Assembly: GCF_024679095.1 (NCBI RefSeq)
Contig: NC_066516.1
Location: 3,737,532-3,801,531, forward strand
Direction: 5' to 3'
DNA length: 64,000 nucleotides
Origin: Eriocheir sinensis
Lineage: Eukaryota; Arthropoda; Malacostraca; Decapoda; Varunidae
Below the pieces are notes generated by a model. That model had not been told where the DNA came from, did not search any database, and saw nothing but the letters and a program-made list of their open reading frames with translations. Both the position numbers and the translations under genes were made by a program. Numbering within the stretch: the first letter of the stretch is position 1; the number at the start of each line of letters is the position of its first letter. This document shows positions 30,031 to 43,732 of this stretch, piece by piece.

Positions 30031-30953
30031 TTTTTTTTTTTTTACAGCAAAGGAGACAGCTCAAGGGCACATAATAAAGGAAACACTAATAAAAAAAAGC
30101 CCGCTGGTCGCTGCTCCTAAAAAAGAATCAAAAGAGGTGGCCGAAAGAGAGGTCAATTTCGGGAGGAGAGGTGTCCTGATACCCTTCTCTTGAAAGAGTT
30201 CAAGTCGTAGGCAGGAGGAAATACAGATGAAGGAAGATTGTTCCAGAGTTTACCAGCGCGAGGGATGAAAGAGTGAAGATGCTGGTTAACTCTTGCATAA
30301 GGGGTTTGGACAGTATAGGGATGAGCATGAGTGGAAAGTCGTGTGCAGCGGGGCCGCGGGAGGGGGGGAGGCATGCAGTTAGCAAGTTCAGAAGAGCAGT
30401 CAGCGTGGAAATATCGATAGAAGATAGAAAGAGAGGCAAAATCGCGACGGAATTTAAGAGGTAGAAGATTATCAGTAGGAGGAGGAGAGCTGATGAGACG
30501 AAGAGCCTTAGACTCCACTCTGTCCAGAAGAGCTGTGTGAGTGGAGCCCCCCCACACGTGAGATGCATACTCCATACGAGGGCGGACAAGGCCCCTGTAT
30601 ATGGATAGCAACTGCGCGGGGGAGAACTGGCGGAGACGATACAGAACGCCCAACCTCGAGGAAGCTGATTTAGCGAGAGAGGAGATGTGAAGTTTCCAGT
30701 TGAGATTTTGAGTTAAGGATAGACCGAGGATGTTTAGTGTTGAAGATGGTGATAGCTGAATGTTGTCGAAGAATAGGGGATAGGTGTTTGGAAGATTATA
30801 TCGAGTTGATAGGTGGAGAAATTGAGTTTTTGAGGCATTGAAGGACACAAGGTTCCTTCTGCCCCAATCGGAAATGATAGCAAGGTCTGAGGTTATGCGT
30901 TCTGCAGCCTCCAGTCTGGAGTCGTGTACTTCCTGTTGTGATGGTCTTCTATT
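30031..30953 (-). mobile_element. LINE-D copy 2, 3' fragment inserted in a GGT repeat
   Basis: The T run at 30031-30043 is the poly(A) tail of a minus-strand element. The sequence matches D1 and D3 through the 3' UTR and RT C-terminus and ends at the same codons as D3 near 53372 (AGAAGACCATC). GGT repeat flanks both ends, so it landed within the microsatellite. Confidence 0.88.
30153..30950 (-). pseudogene. LINE-D2 RT C-terminal domain
   Basis: An open frame of 231 codons (30848-30153) reads from FNASKTQFLHLSTRYNLPNT through SRLGVLYRLRQFSPAQ to SFKRRVSGHLSSRN. It lies C-terminal to the YADD motif, which is absent here. Upstream residues to 30950 match D3 in another frame. Relative to D1 and D3 one residue is missing at RQFFSPAQ. 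It lacks catalytic motifs and is a dead fragment. Confidence 0.85.
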
Positions 30954-31545
30954 GGTGGTGGTGGTGGTGATGGGGGTATTGGTTGTGGTGGTAGTGGTCG
31001 TGATGGTGGTGGTGGTGGTGGGCGTGGTGGGAGAGAGAGAGAGAGAGAGAGTAAAGAAAGGAATTAAGAAAAGACAGCTTGTGACGCTCGTAATTTTGTC
31101 TCAGTTCTTCAAAAAACATATAGATATTTCTACTTTATTTTTTCTCCTTTTTTCTTGTTTTCTTCTAATATATTTTTTTCTTTATTTTTACTTTATTTTA
31201 TTTTACTCGCTTTTCTTCTAATATATTTCTTCTTTATTCTAATTTTTGCCTTCTATTATTCACCTGTAATCTGCCATTCACCACCACCACCACCATCACC
31301 ACCACCACCATCACAACCACCACCACCACTACCATCACCATCACCACCACCATCACTACCACCACAAACACCACAACCATCACCACCACCACAACCACCA
31401 CTATCACCAGCACCACCACCACTACCATCACCACCACCACCACCACCACATCACCACCACCACCATCACGACCACTACCACCACAAGCACCACAACCATC
31501 ACCGCCACCACCACCACTACCGCCACTACCACCCCCACCACTTTA
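30954..31545 (+). repeat. (GGT)n right half, T-rich spacer, (CAC)n
   Basis: (GGT)n at 30954-31030 ends in GA repeats at 31032-31050. A T-rich spacer runs to about 31275. (CAC)n with CAT and CAA variants covers 31276-31545. GGT and CAC are reverse complements, so 29797-31030 and 31276-31545 could pair. Confidence 0.9.
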
Positions 31546-31580
31546 ATTGGCTCTCTTGATTTTAGGATTAATAGTTCGTG

Positions 31581-31901
<321 letters not shown>

Positions 31902-32670
31902 CTGCCCTCACTCCGAGAGGTCAAACCGCACGCGCTCCCACTTCCGTGACCTCTCTCGCTCGCGATTCCACCCTCGTGTGCTGTACTGAACTGTACTGTA
32001 AATCTTGCTGTGCTGTGTGCCGTGTGCTATTTCGCGTCGTGCTGCGTACTGCTTATTGTCAACCGAGTTAGCTGCCTGCAGAGGTGTGCTGTTTGCTGTG
32101 CGACCACGTGCTTCGCTGGACAGGATTAAGTGCTGCCCTTATTTTTACTACCTCTCTCTGCCTGTATCTACCCTCTCGCCGTAGCGCCCTGTAAAACATA
32201 TATACACATATACACAAAACACAGTGTTACACTCTTTCCGCCACATTCTTTATATATTTCCAGATTCCACTCCGACGTCACTCCCTATGCAGGTGTTCAG
32301 ACTTACCTGACCTGACTTGACCAGATTATTCCCCAGAGACACAGTAATCCTCATCACCTGCGTCTCTCCCTCTCGTCCCTCGCGTTTCGCTCCTCCTTTT
32401 CTCTCGCCTCCCCTCTCCATTGCCCCCCCCCCACTTGCCCCTCTCTGTCTCTCCTTCCTCACTCCCTATCTCGTTCCCACCCTCTCTCTCTCCCCCCCTT
32501 TCCTTCGCCCTCTTCCTCCCTCCATCCCTATCTCCCTCCTACGCCTTCCCATCTCTCTCTCGCTCACTTATTCTCGCTTATTCGCACGCGTCCCTCTGCC
32601 CTACGAAAAAGAAAAAGCAAAGCAAATATATAGATAAACACTACTCACTTGCTCTCTCCTCCTTACCAAG

Positions 32671-33570
32671 ATGGCGCTAAGGAAATGTTCGACTTGCACA
32701 GGAAACTTCTCTGGTCATTTCTTCTCAGGACGATCGACCGTCTGCAAGATCTGCCTGTTGACACAGCAGATGGAAACGAGACTCCTTCAACAGGACGAAA
32801 GGCTGACGGCTGGCGAGAAGAAGATCACCGAACTAACAAGTACTGTTGATACCTTGCAGGAGTTTATCCAGGCCAACATCGTCGCCCCTCCTGCAACGGA
32901 CGCCTCATCACCCTCCTCACCTGCACTCGATGCCCAGCCACCTTCCGAAGAAGGCACGTCACAGGGAACCGGTAGAGCTGACGCTGAATGCTTCACCCCC
33001 GTGAGAGGAGGAGCCAGACCCGCCATTTATCCTACTCATTGCTACAACAGATTTGCCATACTGGAGGAGGAGGACGAGGAACAGAGCACCTTCTTGGTCG
33101 GTGACTCTATGATTCGCCATCAGGTGGTTGAATTCTGTGGCAGAGTCCCCGTCGTAGGCGTAACTACTGTTATCCTGGAGCTGGTGTTGACGACATCACA
33201 GCTGCCCTGGACGAGGTCTCCGCTGTGGCCTCTAATGACTCACTCTTTGTTCTCCACACAGGTACAAACGACGTCACCACGACCCGGTCTGAGGAACTGC
33301 TGGACAAGTACCGTAGGCTCATCCAGCAGTATAAGTCTAAATCCTAATATTATGATTTCAGGAATTCTACCACGGACATGGGATGAGGGTGACTTCTACA
33401 GTAAGGCCTTCAGCCTCAACAACCGCCTGCAGACTCTCTGCGGAGAGCTTGACGTCGAATTCTTTAACGCCTGGAACGATTTCTACGGCCAGTAGACTTT
33501 TCAAAGGGACGGCATACACCTGTCCCCATCAGGGCAGCCATATTTGGAAGGATCCTCAAAACCGCGGTAG
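32671..33570 (+). pseudogene. LINE-A2 ORF1: Cys-rich N-terminus, coiled coil, SGNH esterase-like domain
   Basis: The ATG at 32671 (MALRKCSTC) is the first in a good frame after the 5' UTR. CSTC and CKIC pairs (residues 6-9 and 26-29) could bind zinc. Residues about 35-70 form a Leu/Glu/Lys helix, then a Ser/Pro linker. FLVGDSMIRH (about residue 145) is SGNH block I. The GxND block (LHTGTNDV, about 33250) lies in another frame between two compensating indels near 33160 and 33340, and ISGILPR follows. TAG at 33493-33495 cuts off block V, which reads DGIHLSPSGQP just after it. CR1 ORF1 esterases are established; their substrate is not. Two indels and one stop make this copy defective. Confidence 0.78.
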
Positions 33571-33708
33571 GTAACTTCCGAACAACAAAAAACGACTCTC
33601 AGCCACGTCCTTCCATCCCGCCCGTGTAAATAGACACCATACACCGCAACAGACTCGTAACATTGAACCCTCCAGTACCTCTATTACCAAGCTTCAAGAT
33701 AACCTAAG

Positions 33709-34617
33709 AGTCCTTAGTTTCAATGCGCGTAGCCTAAGAAACAAGTTTGATGAACTGCGATGTCTTGCTCTGACAGAAAACTTTGACGTAATTGCTATAA
33801 CCGAAACATTTATCGACACCACTAATATTGATTTAAGTTCCGAATACAACATAGATGGCTACAGATTCTTCAACAATGATCGTGTAAACCGTAGAGGGGG
33901 TGTCGCCCTTTTGTCAAAAGCTACTTGCAACCTACTGACAAAACACCAAGAAACAGTAACGTTGAACATTTGTGCGTGCGAGTAAACATTGCAAAAGTCA
34001 ATTTAAATATATCTGTCACTTACAGGCCTCCGGGGCAATCACTTGATGGCGATCTTGAAATGTACAGCGTCTTAAGGCAGTCACTTAATAACAGCGACTC
34101 ACTGATACTAGGAGACTTTAACCTCCCCCATATCGACTGGGCGACACTGTCGGGTACAGAAGGTGAGTCCCATAGAATGATCGAATTTCTAGAGGAAAAT
34201 TATCTAAGCCAAATGGTTTCTGAACCAACTCGACAAAATAACATACTTGACCTTGTTATAGCGACCCAAGATAACCTAGTCAGTAATGTCACGGTAGGAG
34301 AACACCTCGGTTCCTGCGACCATAAACTAGTGCGCGTTGACATTAGAGCTCAAACATCGGTGACTGAAAATAAAGTTAAGGTGCCCAATTTCAAAAGAGC
34401 CAACTTCGTAGAAATCCGACGAAAACTAATAGATATGCAACTATCAGATGACGGCAATGCAGAGGACGCCTGGCTAAACTTTAAAAATCACTTACTCACT
34501 CAGCAGGACACATTTGTACCCTTGTGCGAGAAGCGAATTAACACTAATAAAGTCCACCGTGGTTTAATAGCGAAATTAAACACTCAGTCAAGGAGAGAAA
34601 ATTGTCTTACAGGTTAA
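33709..34617 (+). pseudogene. LINE-A2 ORF2 endonuclease part (APE type)
   Basis: Shows VLSFNARSLRNKFDELR (33713), AITETFIDTTN (33797, catalytic Glu), YRPPGQ (34021), ILGDFNLPHIDW (34108), NNILDLVIAT (34240) and GSCDHKLVRVD (34312, with Cys for the usual Ser in SDH but the His kept). A frameshift lies at about 33915-33925 and another near 34558, after which the RT frame begins. In the intact element this nicks target DNA to prime reverse transcription. Confidence 0.82.
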
Positions 34618-36470
34618 AGAAAGACCAAAGCACGCCCGAAAACATTAGACTTTACAATGATGCAAGGCGACGAGTAAAAAGATTAGTGCGTCAGGCAAAG
34701 CGTAGATATGAAGAAAATATTGCAGCCAACTGTAAAAATAATCCGAAATCCTTCTTCAGTTACATAAACAACAGAAAGGCGATCAGAAGTGGAATTGGAC
34801 CTTTAACAAACAGCGACGGTGCACTAGTGACTGACAGCCAACACGTTGCAAACCTATTAAATAATTACTTTTCCTCGGTGTTTAATAATAACAGTCCTCA
34901 CACCACCACCACCAACACCAGTACTAATGTAAATCCCGAGCATGCATTGTCTAACTTTGAAATAAAACCCGATGAAGTCCTTAAAGCCCTCAAATCACTT
35001 AAAACAAATAAAAGTCCTGGACCTGATAAAGTATATCCAACTCTGCTGAAAGAAACAAAGAGCGAAATACTCTCCTCCCTCACAACCGTATTCAATATGT
35101 CCTTGCGACAAGGCATTGTCCCTTCAGATTGGAAAAAGGCTAACGTGACACCGATTTTTAAGAAAGGAGACAAAAAAGTACCAGGTAATTACAGGCCCAT
35201 TAGTCTAACTTCGGTTGTAGGTAAGTTACTTGAGGGCATAATTAGAGACAAAATTGTGAGTTACCTTGAAAGCCACTCATTAATTGGGGACTCACAACAT
35301 GGCTTCCGAAACAAAAGATCCTGCCTGTCAAATCGATTAACCTTTTATAACGACCTCTTCACTGTTTATGACGTAACCAAATCACTGGACGTAGTCTATC
35401 TTGATTTCCAGAAAGCGTTTGATAAAGTCCCGCATCATAAATTACTTTACAAATTAAAGCAAATAGGTATTGACGGTCAGGTAAACCAATGGATCGCGAA
35501 TTGGTTGAGCAACAGAAAACAACGAGTAGTGATTGACGGATTTAACTCAGAGTGGGCGCCGGTCACTAGTGGCGTCCCTCAGGGCTCGGTTCTTGGCCCA
35601 GTGCTCTTCATTATTTACATCAACGACGTGGATGTTGGACTCAATAACCGCATTAGTAAATTTGCAGACGACACAAAGATTGGTAACTCGGTTCTCACTG
35701 ACGAAGACAGGCAAAGCCTCCAAGAGGATTTGCACAAAATTTCAGCTTGGTCGGATAGATGGGAGATGCCCTTTAACGTAGACAAGTGCCAGGTCCTTCA
35801 AGTTGGAACGAGGAATAAGAAGTTTGATTACGAAATGCGCGGCGTTAAACTCAAAAGCGTTCAATGCGTCAAGGACTTGGGGGTCAAAATCGCGTCAAAC
35901 CTCAAATTCTCACAGCAATGCATCGATGCAGCAAATAAAGCGAACAGAATGTTGGGCTTCATTAAAAGAAAATTTTTATTTAAGAATAAAGATGTAATAC
36001 TCCCGCTCTACAACAGTTTAGTCAGACCCCACTTGGAATATGCGGTACAGTTTTGGTCTCCCCACCATGCAAAGGATATTGCTAAATTAGAAGGTGTTCA
36101 GCGTCGGGCAACGAAAATTATCCGTTCCTTGCGCAACAAATCCTACGAAGAAAGGCTTTCTACCCTTAACATGTTCTCTCTTGAGAAACGTCGCCTCCGA
36201 GGAAAACTGATCGAATGTTTTAAAATACTTAATGGTTTCACGAATGTAGACAGATCAACATTGTTTATGATCGATGCCACTTTGCGCACGAGGAACAATG
36301 GCGTAAAGCTCAAATGTAAACAAGTAAATTCAGACTGCACCAAATTTTTCTTCACCAACGTTGTAGTGCGAGAATGGAATAAGCTTCCACCATCAGTGGT
36401 CCAGTGTAACACGATTGACTCCTTCAAAAATAAGCTCGACCGTCACTTCCTTCAACTTAATATCAACTAG
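34602..36470 (+). CDS. LINE-A2 reverse transcriptase, 622-codon open frame
   Basis: An uninterrupted frame covering the whole RT and C-terminal domain. Motifs: [66 protein letters not shown] (motif A), [20 protein letters not shown] (motif B), FADDTKIGN (motif C) and VKDLGVKIASNLKF, then VRPHLEYAVQFWSPHHAKDI and a stop at 36468-36470. All the catalytic residues I can recognise are present. It is the C-terminal part of ORF2 and has no start of its own; the upstream endonuclease is frameshifted, so function in cis is doubtful. Poly-protein processing is not expected in LINEs. FADD in place of YADD is usual for CR1-type elements. Confidence 0.85.
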   Translation: MSYRLKKDQSTPENIRLYNDARRRVKRLVRQAKRRYEENIAANCKNNPKSFFSYINNRKAIRSGIGPLTNSDGALVTDSQHVANLLNNYFSSVFNNNSPHTTTTNTSTNVNPEHALSNFEIKPDEVLKALKSLKTNKSPGPDKVYPTLLKETKSEILSSLTTVFNMSLRQGIVPSDWKKANVTPIFKKGDKKVPGNYRPISLTSVVGKLLEGIIRDKIVSYLESHSLIGDSQHGFRNKRSCLSNRLTFYNDLFTVYDVTKSLDVVYLDFQKAFDKVPHHKLLYKLKQIGIDGQVNQWIANWLSNRKQRVVIDGFNSEWAPVTSGVPQGSVLGPVLFIIYINDVDVGLNNRISKFADDTKIGNSVLTDEDRQSLQEDLHKISAWSDRWEMPFNVDKCQVLQVGTRNKKFDYEMRGVKLKSVQCVKDLGVKIASNLKFSQQCIDAANKANRMLGFIKRKFLFKNKDVILPLYNSLVRPHLEYAVQFWSPHHAKDIAKLEGVQRRATKIIRSLRNKSYEERLSTLNMFSLEKRRLRGKLIECFKILNGFTNVDRSTLFMIDATLRTRNNGVKLKCKQVNSDCTKFFFTNVVVREWNKLPPSVVQCNTIDSFKNKLDRHFLQLNIN

Positions 36471-36583
36471 AGTAGAAATGCAACGTTTTGGAGTCTTCTG
36501 ATTAATGTAAATTCACTTAGGTTTAGGACAGACCACCAAGTCTGGACCATGGGGTCTGTGGTCTGATTTTCTATGTAAATCTG

Positions 36584-37080
<497 letters not shown>

Positions 37081-37779
37081 ACAAGATATTTTATTTTATT
37101 CCTATATATATATTTTTCTCTTATCTCCTCCCTTCCCTTAAACATTTGGTTTTTCCTTCTTACTCTCTCCCATACTCTTTGAAATTCAATCTTTCTTTCT
37201 TTCTTTATTCATATATTTATCTATTTTTTTCTGTTCATCCTACCTTCCTTCCTTTTTCCATTTTTTCACCCTTCTATATAGGAAACATAACCTCCTATAA
37301 CCCCTACCATCCTTCTCCCTTCTCCCTATCGTCCTCTATCCTCCCCTATCCTCTTCTACACTCACCCTTATCCTCTCCTATATTCCCTCCTTATCTACCC
37401 CCTGTCCGCCCCCGATCCTTTCTATCTATGGCTTAATCTAGCCTTATCTTGAAGGCATTTATCGTATTGGCACTCATCACATGACTGCCAGGCGCGTTCC
37501 ACTCATCTACTACTCTATCAGTAAACAGATTCATGCTCATATTTTACTTGATTTCGAATTGTCTAACTTTTAAAAGACTTCTTTGCTCTATACCCTCCCT
37601 TTTTCCCCCTCTCTCTTCCTCCCTTCTTCCTTTCATTCGTCCCTCCCTCCTTCCTCCCTTCCCTCCCTTTCTCTCACCCTTCCTCCATTCCTTCCTTCGT
37701 TTAATTTCTCAAACAAATATATTACCACAACATTTCAACGCTATATTCCGTCAGCGCTATCCTGTTACCCTTTTAAAAG

Positions 37780-37839
<60 letters not shown>

Positions 37840-37902
37840 CCCGTACTTCTTTTCTTTCTTTCTTCCTCCTTCTTACTTTGAATTTTCTGTTTCCTATGTT
37901 TA

Positions 37903-37984
<82 letters not shown>

Positions 37985-38036
37985 CCCGTACTTCTTTTCT
38001 TTCTTTCTTCCTCCTTCTTACTTTGAATTTCGTTTC

Positions 38037-38107
<71 letters not shown>

Positions 38108-38330
38108 GCCGGACTTCTTTTTCTTCCTTCCTTCCTCCTTACTTTGAATTTTCTGTTTCCTATCTTTACTCTTCTCCCCCCCTCCTCTCTCTTTTCTTCT
38201 GCCCCTCTTCTTCTCTTCCATCTTTCTACCCTCTTCTTCCTTTCCATTCCTCACCTCTCCTCCCTTCTTCCTCCCCCCACCCCCCCCCCTCCTTTTCTCC
38301 CAACGAAGAACTACGCGTGTAGCATCCCTT
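37081..38330 (+). repeat. Pyrimidine-rich tract with a thrice-repeated (CT)n-plus-spacer unit
   Basis: C/T-rich DNA. A short unique patch at 37430-37560 (CTTATCTTGAAGGCATTTAT) interrupts it. At 37783-38170 a spacer with CACCCGTACTTCTTTTC and TTACTTTGAATTT occurs three times, each copy preceded by (CT)n (37783-37837, 37909-37981, 38040-38105). This is a local duplication with microsatellite boundaries. No gene seen. Confidence 0.85.
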
Positions 38331-39123
38331 ATAACACCAAATAGCACACACGCCTTATAGCAGCCAGTCAATGAGTCATGCAAATATTGCCCTATAGGTC
38401 GAGAAATTTACTAGTCTCCGGCCCGTTGTTCGATCTTGCCAGCCGCATCTCCTTGCATTTTCCTTGCCGCCCAACTCTCTCAGAAAAAATCCTTAACAAA
38501 TTTCCTCATCCTCTTCTTGTGGCCGGTCAGAGCTGGGACAAACCGCCTCGGCCGTCAACAGCTCCGCGAACTGGTGGTTGTTAGGCGGGGCTGTTCATAT
38601 CAGTGTGTTCATTCTCGTACGGGAATTTCGTTCGTCCGTCTGCACCGCTTCATGCTTGGCCTAATAACCGCTGTTTGTCATACTGTTCGTGTTGTTATGT
38701 GTGTCGTAGTATGTGGGGTCGGTTGTCTTGCTTGTCTGGGGCTCCTATGTGCTGCCTGGCGTGGCCTCTCCGGGAAAATCTTGCGAATAGTGATGGTCCG
38801 TCCCCGCAAGTACCAGTCGGCGCGCCTCTCCCTCACCCCCCCCCCCCCTCGCGGCGAAGGTAGCCATACGTCTCAGGCACTCAGTGCCACTCATAGGTAG
38901 CATTTCCACTCCTTGTATCGCTGTTCCCAGGGCGTTGTAGTGTGGCTCTATAAGCCTTCCTGCGTGTGTAAGAGAGTGTTCTGCAGGGGAGGAAGAAGAG
39001 GAGGAGGGACAGAGGGCGAGGTGTGGATCGTAGAAAGTACAGACGAGTCACATCCAGTCCTGACGAGGCAACTCAAGCAGCTGTGTGACTCGGCCTGAAT
39101 CCTCCCTCCCTCAGTCACTCATG
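38331..39123. other. Unique, GC-rich stretch of unknown role
   Basis: About 0.8 kb of ordinary complexity, one of the few such regions in the window. Frames up to 154 codons show no domain I know. It has an ATGCAAAT octamer near 38377 and scattered CpG. A promoter or first exon is possible but I see no decisive signal. Confidence 0.35.
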
Positions 39124-39125
39124 TA

Positions 39126-40681
<1,556 letters not shown>

Positions 40682-40683
40682 TA

Positions 40684-41291
40684 CAATCGTGGGACACAAG
40701 TGATGACACACTGTGCACTGAGTTTCGTTCACCGGCCCTGACTTTAAAATATATACACCGCATGGAAAGAGGCTAATGTATACACTCTCCATAATTCATT
40801 AGATATGAATTTGTCAGTTGTGCACACTGATAACACGTTTTAAATTCGCGAACGAAAATGTCTCTTTACATTTCGTTCAAATATAGTCAGGGACAGCTAA
40901 AGTTGTTTACAACGCTATTATGCATATGAATAAATTTTGTATTCATTCCTGCAACGTCCTTCCTAAGAAAATACGACTAAAACATTGATAACGTGCACAA
41001 ATATTCTGATATGGTCTAAAAATATATAATGATACCACCATTTAACTCTCGCTTGACGATGATATGCAATGACGTCATCGACCATGCCAGGTGGCGCATT
41101 TAGGAAACTAGTAGGCTATTATGAATTTAACTGAAATACAAAGCTATTATTTTGCATTTAAGAATATTAAACGATTTGTTTGCATTTATGAAACTAGGCT
41201 ATTACTTTGCATTTACAAATACTAAGTTATTATTATGCATTTAAGAAAAGTAGGCTATTTTTTTGCAGTAACTTTTTCTCTTAAGAGAAAT

Positions 41292-41350
<59 letters not shown>

Positions 41351-41689
41351 GAATACACACTGATGACCAAAGCTAAGCAAATATTTAGCTTATGGAATGC
41401 AAAAATCTTATTACAGAGCGTGCACTAGTGGAAACAAGAGGATTCATACCAGATTTTTCTTAAAGAAACAATCGTCGTGCAGTTGATGCTCACAGTTTCG
41501 TAAGAAAAATCCTTAAATAATATCTCTCTCACACCCACACACACTCTTTGATTCGTGAACACACCCACACACACACACACACATACGTCACATATAACTC
41601 GAATGTAGTTCTGCTGGATAGTTGCCGTCTTTCGCTAGCGGCGTCCGAAACATTTTGGAAACTGTGTCATCACTTGTGTCCCACGACTG
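40684..41689. mobile_element. TA-flanked inverted-repeat element 2, abutting element 1
   Basis: The left end CAATCGTGGGACACAAGTGA and the reverse complement of the right end (CAGTCGTGGGACACAAGTGA) differ at one of 20 positions. TA flanks both (40682-40683 shared with element 1, and 41690-41691). The subterminal motif CGAAACATTTTG occurs in both elements (near 40640 and 41646), as does ATGACGTCATCG (near 39518 and 41069), so they are related non-autonomous families. Length is 1,006 bp, AT-rich, with (CT)n at 41293-41348 and no transposase. Confidence 0.7.
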
Positions 41690-41691
41690 TA

Positions 41692-42258
41692 CAGCCTAAT
41701 GACAAATAATAATAAGAGCGAATAGGCATCATGTGCTTTGCCTTTCTTCTCTCGTTTCACACACACACACACGCCCGTAGCCTTAATCTCCCCCATCCCC
41801 TTTCCCTTCCCTTCCCTTTCCCTTGGCTGTGAACCGCAGTATCAAACGTCCTCGCGTGGTTGGGGTTGTTTAATAGTACCTCCAAGGTAGTATTAAACTC
41901 GAGGTAGTACCTCGAGAAAGAGCGGACGGGGTCGAAAAAGTGTTGACTGCGCGTGGGGTGAGCAGTACATCTTCGTATATTTGTTTTTATTGAAAGAAAT
42001 ATATTTAAAAATATTTAAATATTTTTATGACATTATATCGCAAATTTTGATGAAGTTATTTCTTTTTTTCTTTTTTTAGTTTGTTGAGACTCTGGTGTTC
42101 CCATTTGATTGTAAACATACAGCAGCACCGACTGGATGCTCCATCAATACTAGCCCAACAATATTACTCAGGGGGATATTTTGATCATCACAGTAGGATG
42201 ATGTTGTGCAGGAGGTAAATGGAATTATTGTTAAAAAGTTTCTTGACATATCTCCTTG
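41692..42258. other. Unique stretch with two adjacent palindromes
   Basis: Ordinary-complexity, AT-rich DNA with (CA)n at 41759-41773 and TTTCCC units to 41822. Two hairpins lie side by side: TTTAATAGTACCTCC pairing with GGTAGTATTAAA (41869-41897), and CTCGAGGTAGTACCTCGAG (41898-41916). No gene recognised. Confidence 0.5.
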
Positions 42259-42263
42259 AAGTA

Positions 42264-42307
<44 letters not shown>

Positions 42308-42664
42308 GCGCGCGCGTGCGTGCGCATAATATTTCCCTGTATTTCCCTGCTCTTTCTTCTTCCTCTCTTTATCTCCATCTTCTCAGCACCTCTTCATCTT
42401 CCCTCCTAATCCTTTGCCTTTCCTCTCTCTTCCCTCTCATCTTCCTCTACTTTTCTCCTCATTCCTCTCTCTTCTCTCCCATTTTCATCCTCCTTCATTC
42501 GTATTCTCTTGTTATCTCCCTTTATTTTTCCTCTTCTCTCCCTCTCACTTTCTCTTCCCTCTTCTCTCCCTCTCTCTTCTTTCCCTCCCTCTCTTTACTT
42601 TTCCCTCTCATCTCCTCCATTAGTTTCCTTACATTCTTCCTTTTCTCCCCAACACCTTCACTTA

Positions 42665-42741
<77 letters not shown>

Positions 42742-42802
42742 CTAAACCATTTTCTTTAAAGTTACCTAAAAAATTGTACTTCCTCTAACATTGTTTTCGT
42801 TT

Positions 42803-42898
<96 letters not shown>

Positions 42899-42936
42899 CT
42901 GCTCATTTTTTCGTCACCTTTGTTGTAATGAGACTA

Positions 42937-43015
<79 letters not shown>

Positions 43016-43140
43016 ACATCATTATCAGCGAAAACAACAAAAAGCAATGAAAACAAGAACAACAAGAATTACATCCTCCACCACTACTACTACTACTGCT
43101 ACTACTTCTACTACTTCTACTACTACTCCTTCTACTAGGC

Positions 43141-43183
<43 letters not shown>

Positions 43184-43199
43184 CACAACCACCACCACC

Positions 43200-43270
<71 letters not shown>

Positions 43271-43732
43271 CATTACTACTACTACTAGAGCAATTACTAC
43301 TACTACTGCGGACACTGTCACAGCTGCCATTACTTCCACCATTAACCGGGAATATATGGTGGAGGAGGAGGAGGAGGAGGAGGAGAGAAAGAGGAGCAGT
43401 AGGAGTATGAGGAGAATGGAGATAGAGAAATTGAAGAAGAAAATTAAGAGGAGGAGGAGTAGGAAGAATAAGGGAGAGAAGGAGGAGGAACAGAAGAAGG
43501 AAGAGAAGAAAGAAAAACAAGAACCAAAAAATGGATAAGAAAAACAAGAATAAAAGAATGTGTAGGAGGAGCAGAAGAGGGAGGAAAAAGAGAGATGTAG
43601 GAGGAGGAAAAGAAGGAAGGAGGAGAAGGAGGAGGAGGAAGAAAAAGGAAAAAAAAATAGGAACAATACCCGGAAGATCAATTAGAAAAAGAAGAATAGA
43701 ATAGGAGGAAAAGAAAAAAAAGAAACATGGAA
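42259..43732 (+). repeat. (CA)n, pyrimidine tract, three (CT)n arrays, (ACT)n/(ACC)n, purine tract
   Basis: (CA)n at 42269-42305, a C/T tract to 42668, (CT)n at 42669-42738, 42805-42896 and 42940-43010, ACT/ACC units at 43078-43300, and a GGA-rich tract at 43355-43732 that abuts the LINE-B2 tail. Thr-, Ser- or Val-rich frames are artefacts. Confidence 0.92.

Larger units (their letters stand above)
31899..36588 (+). mobile_element. LINE-A copy 2, nearly full-length CR1-like retrotransposon
   Basis: About 4.7 kb: a 5' UTR of roughly 770 bp (31899-32670, GC-rich at the start), ORF1 (32671-33495 plus a tail to about 33570), ORF2 (about 33709-36470) and a 3' UTR of about 118 bp ending GTAAATCTGTAAAT. 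(CT)n lies on both sides. LINE-A1 is a truncated close relative. Confidence 0.88.

Noticed and set aside
38591..38640. Arthropod core promoter with TCAGT initiator
   Set aside because: TATCAGTGTG resembles an initiator, but no downstream promoter element fits at the required spacing and no TATA box is seen.
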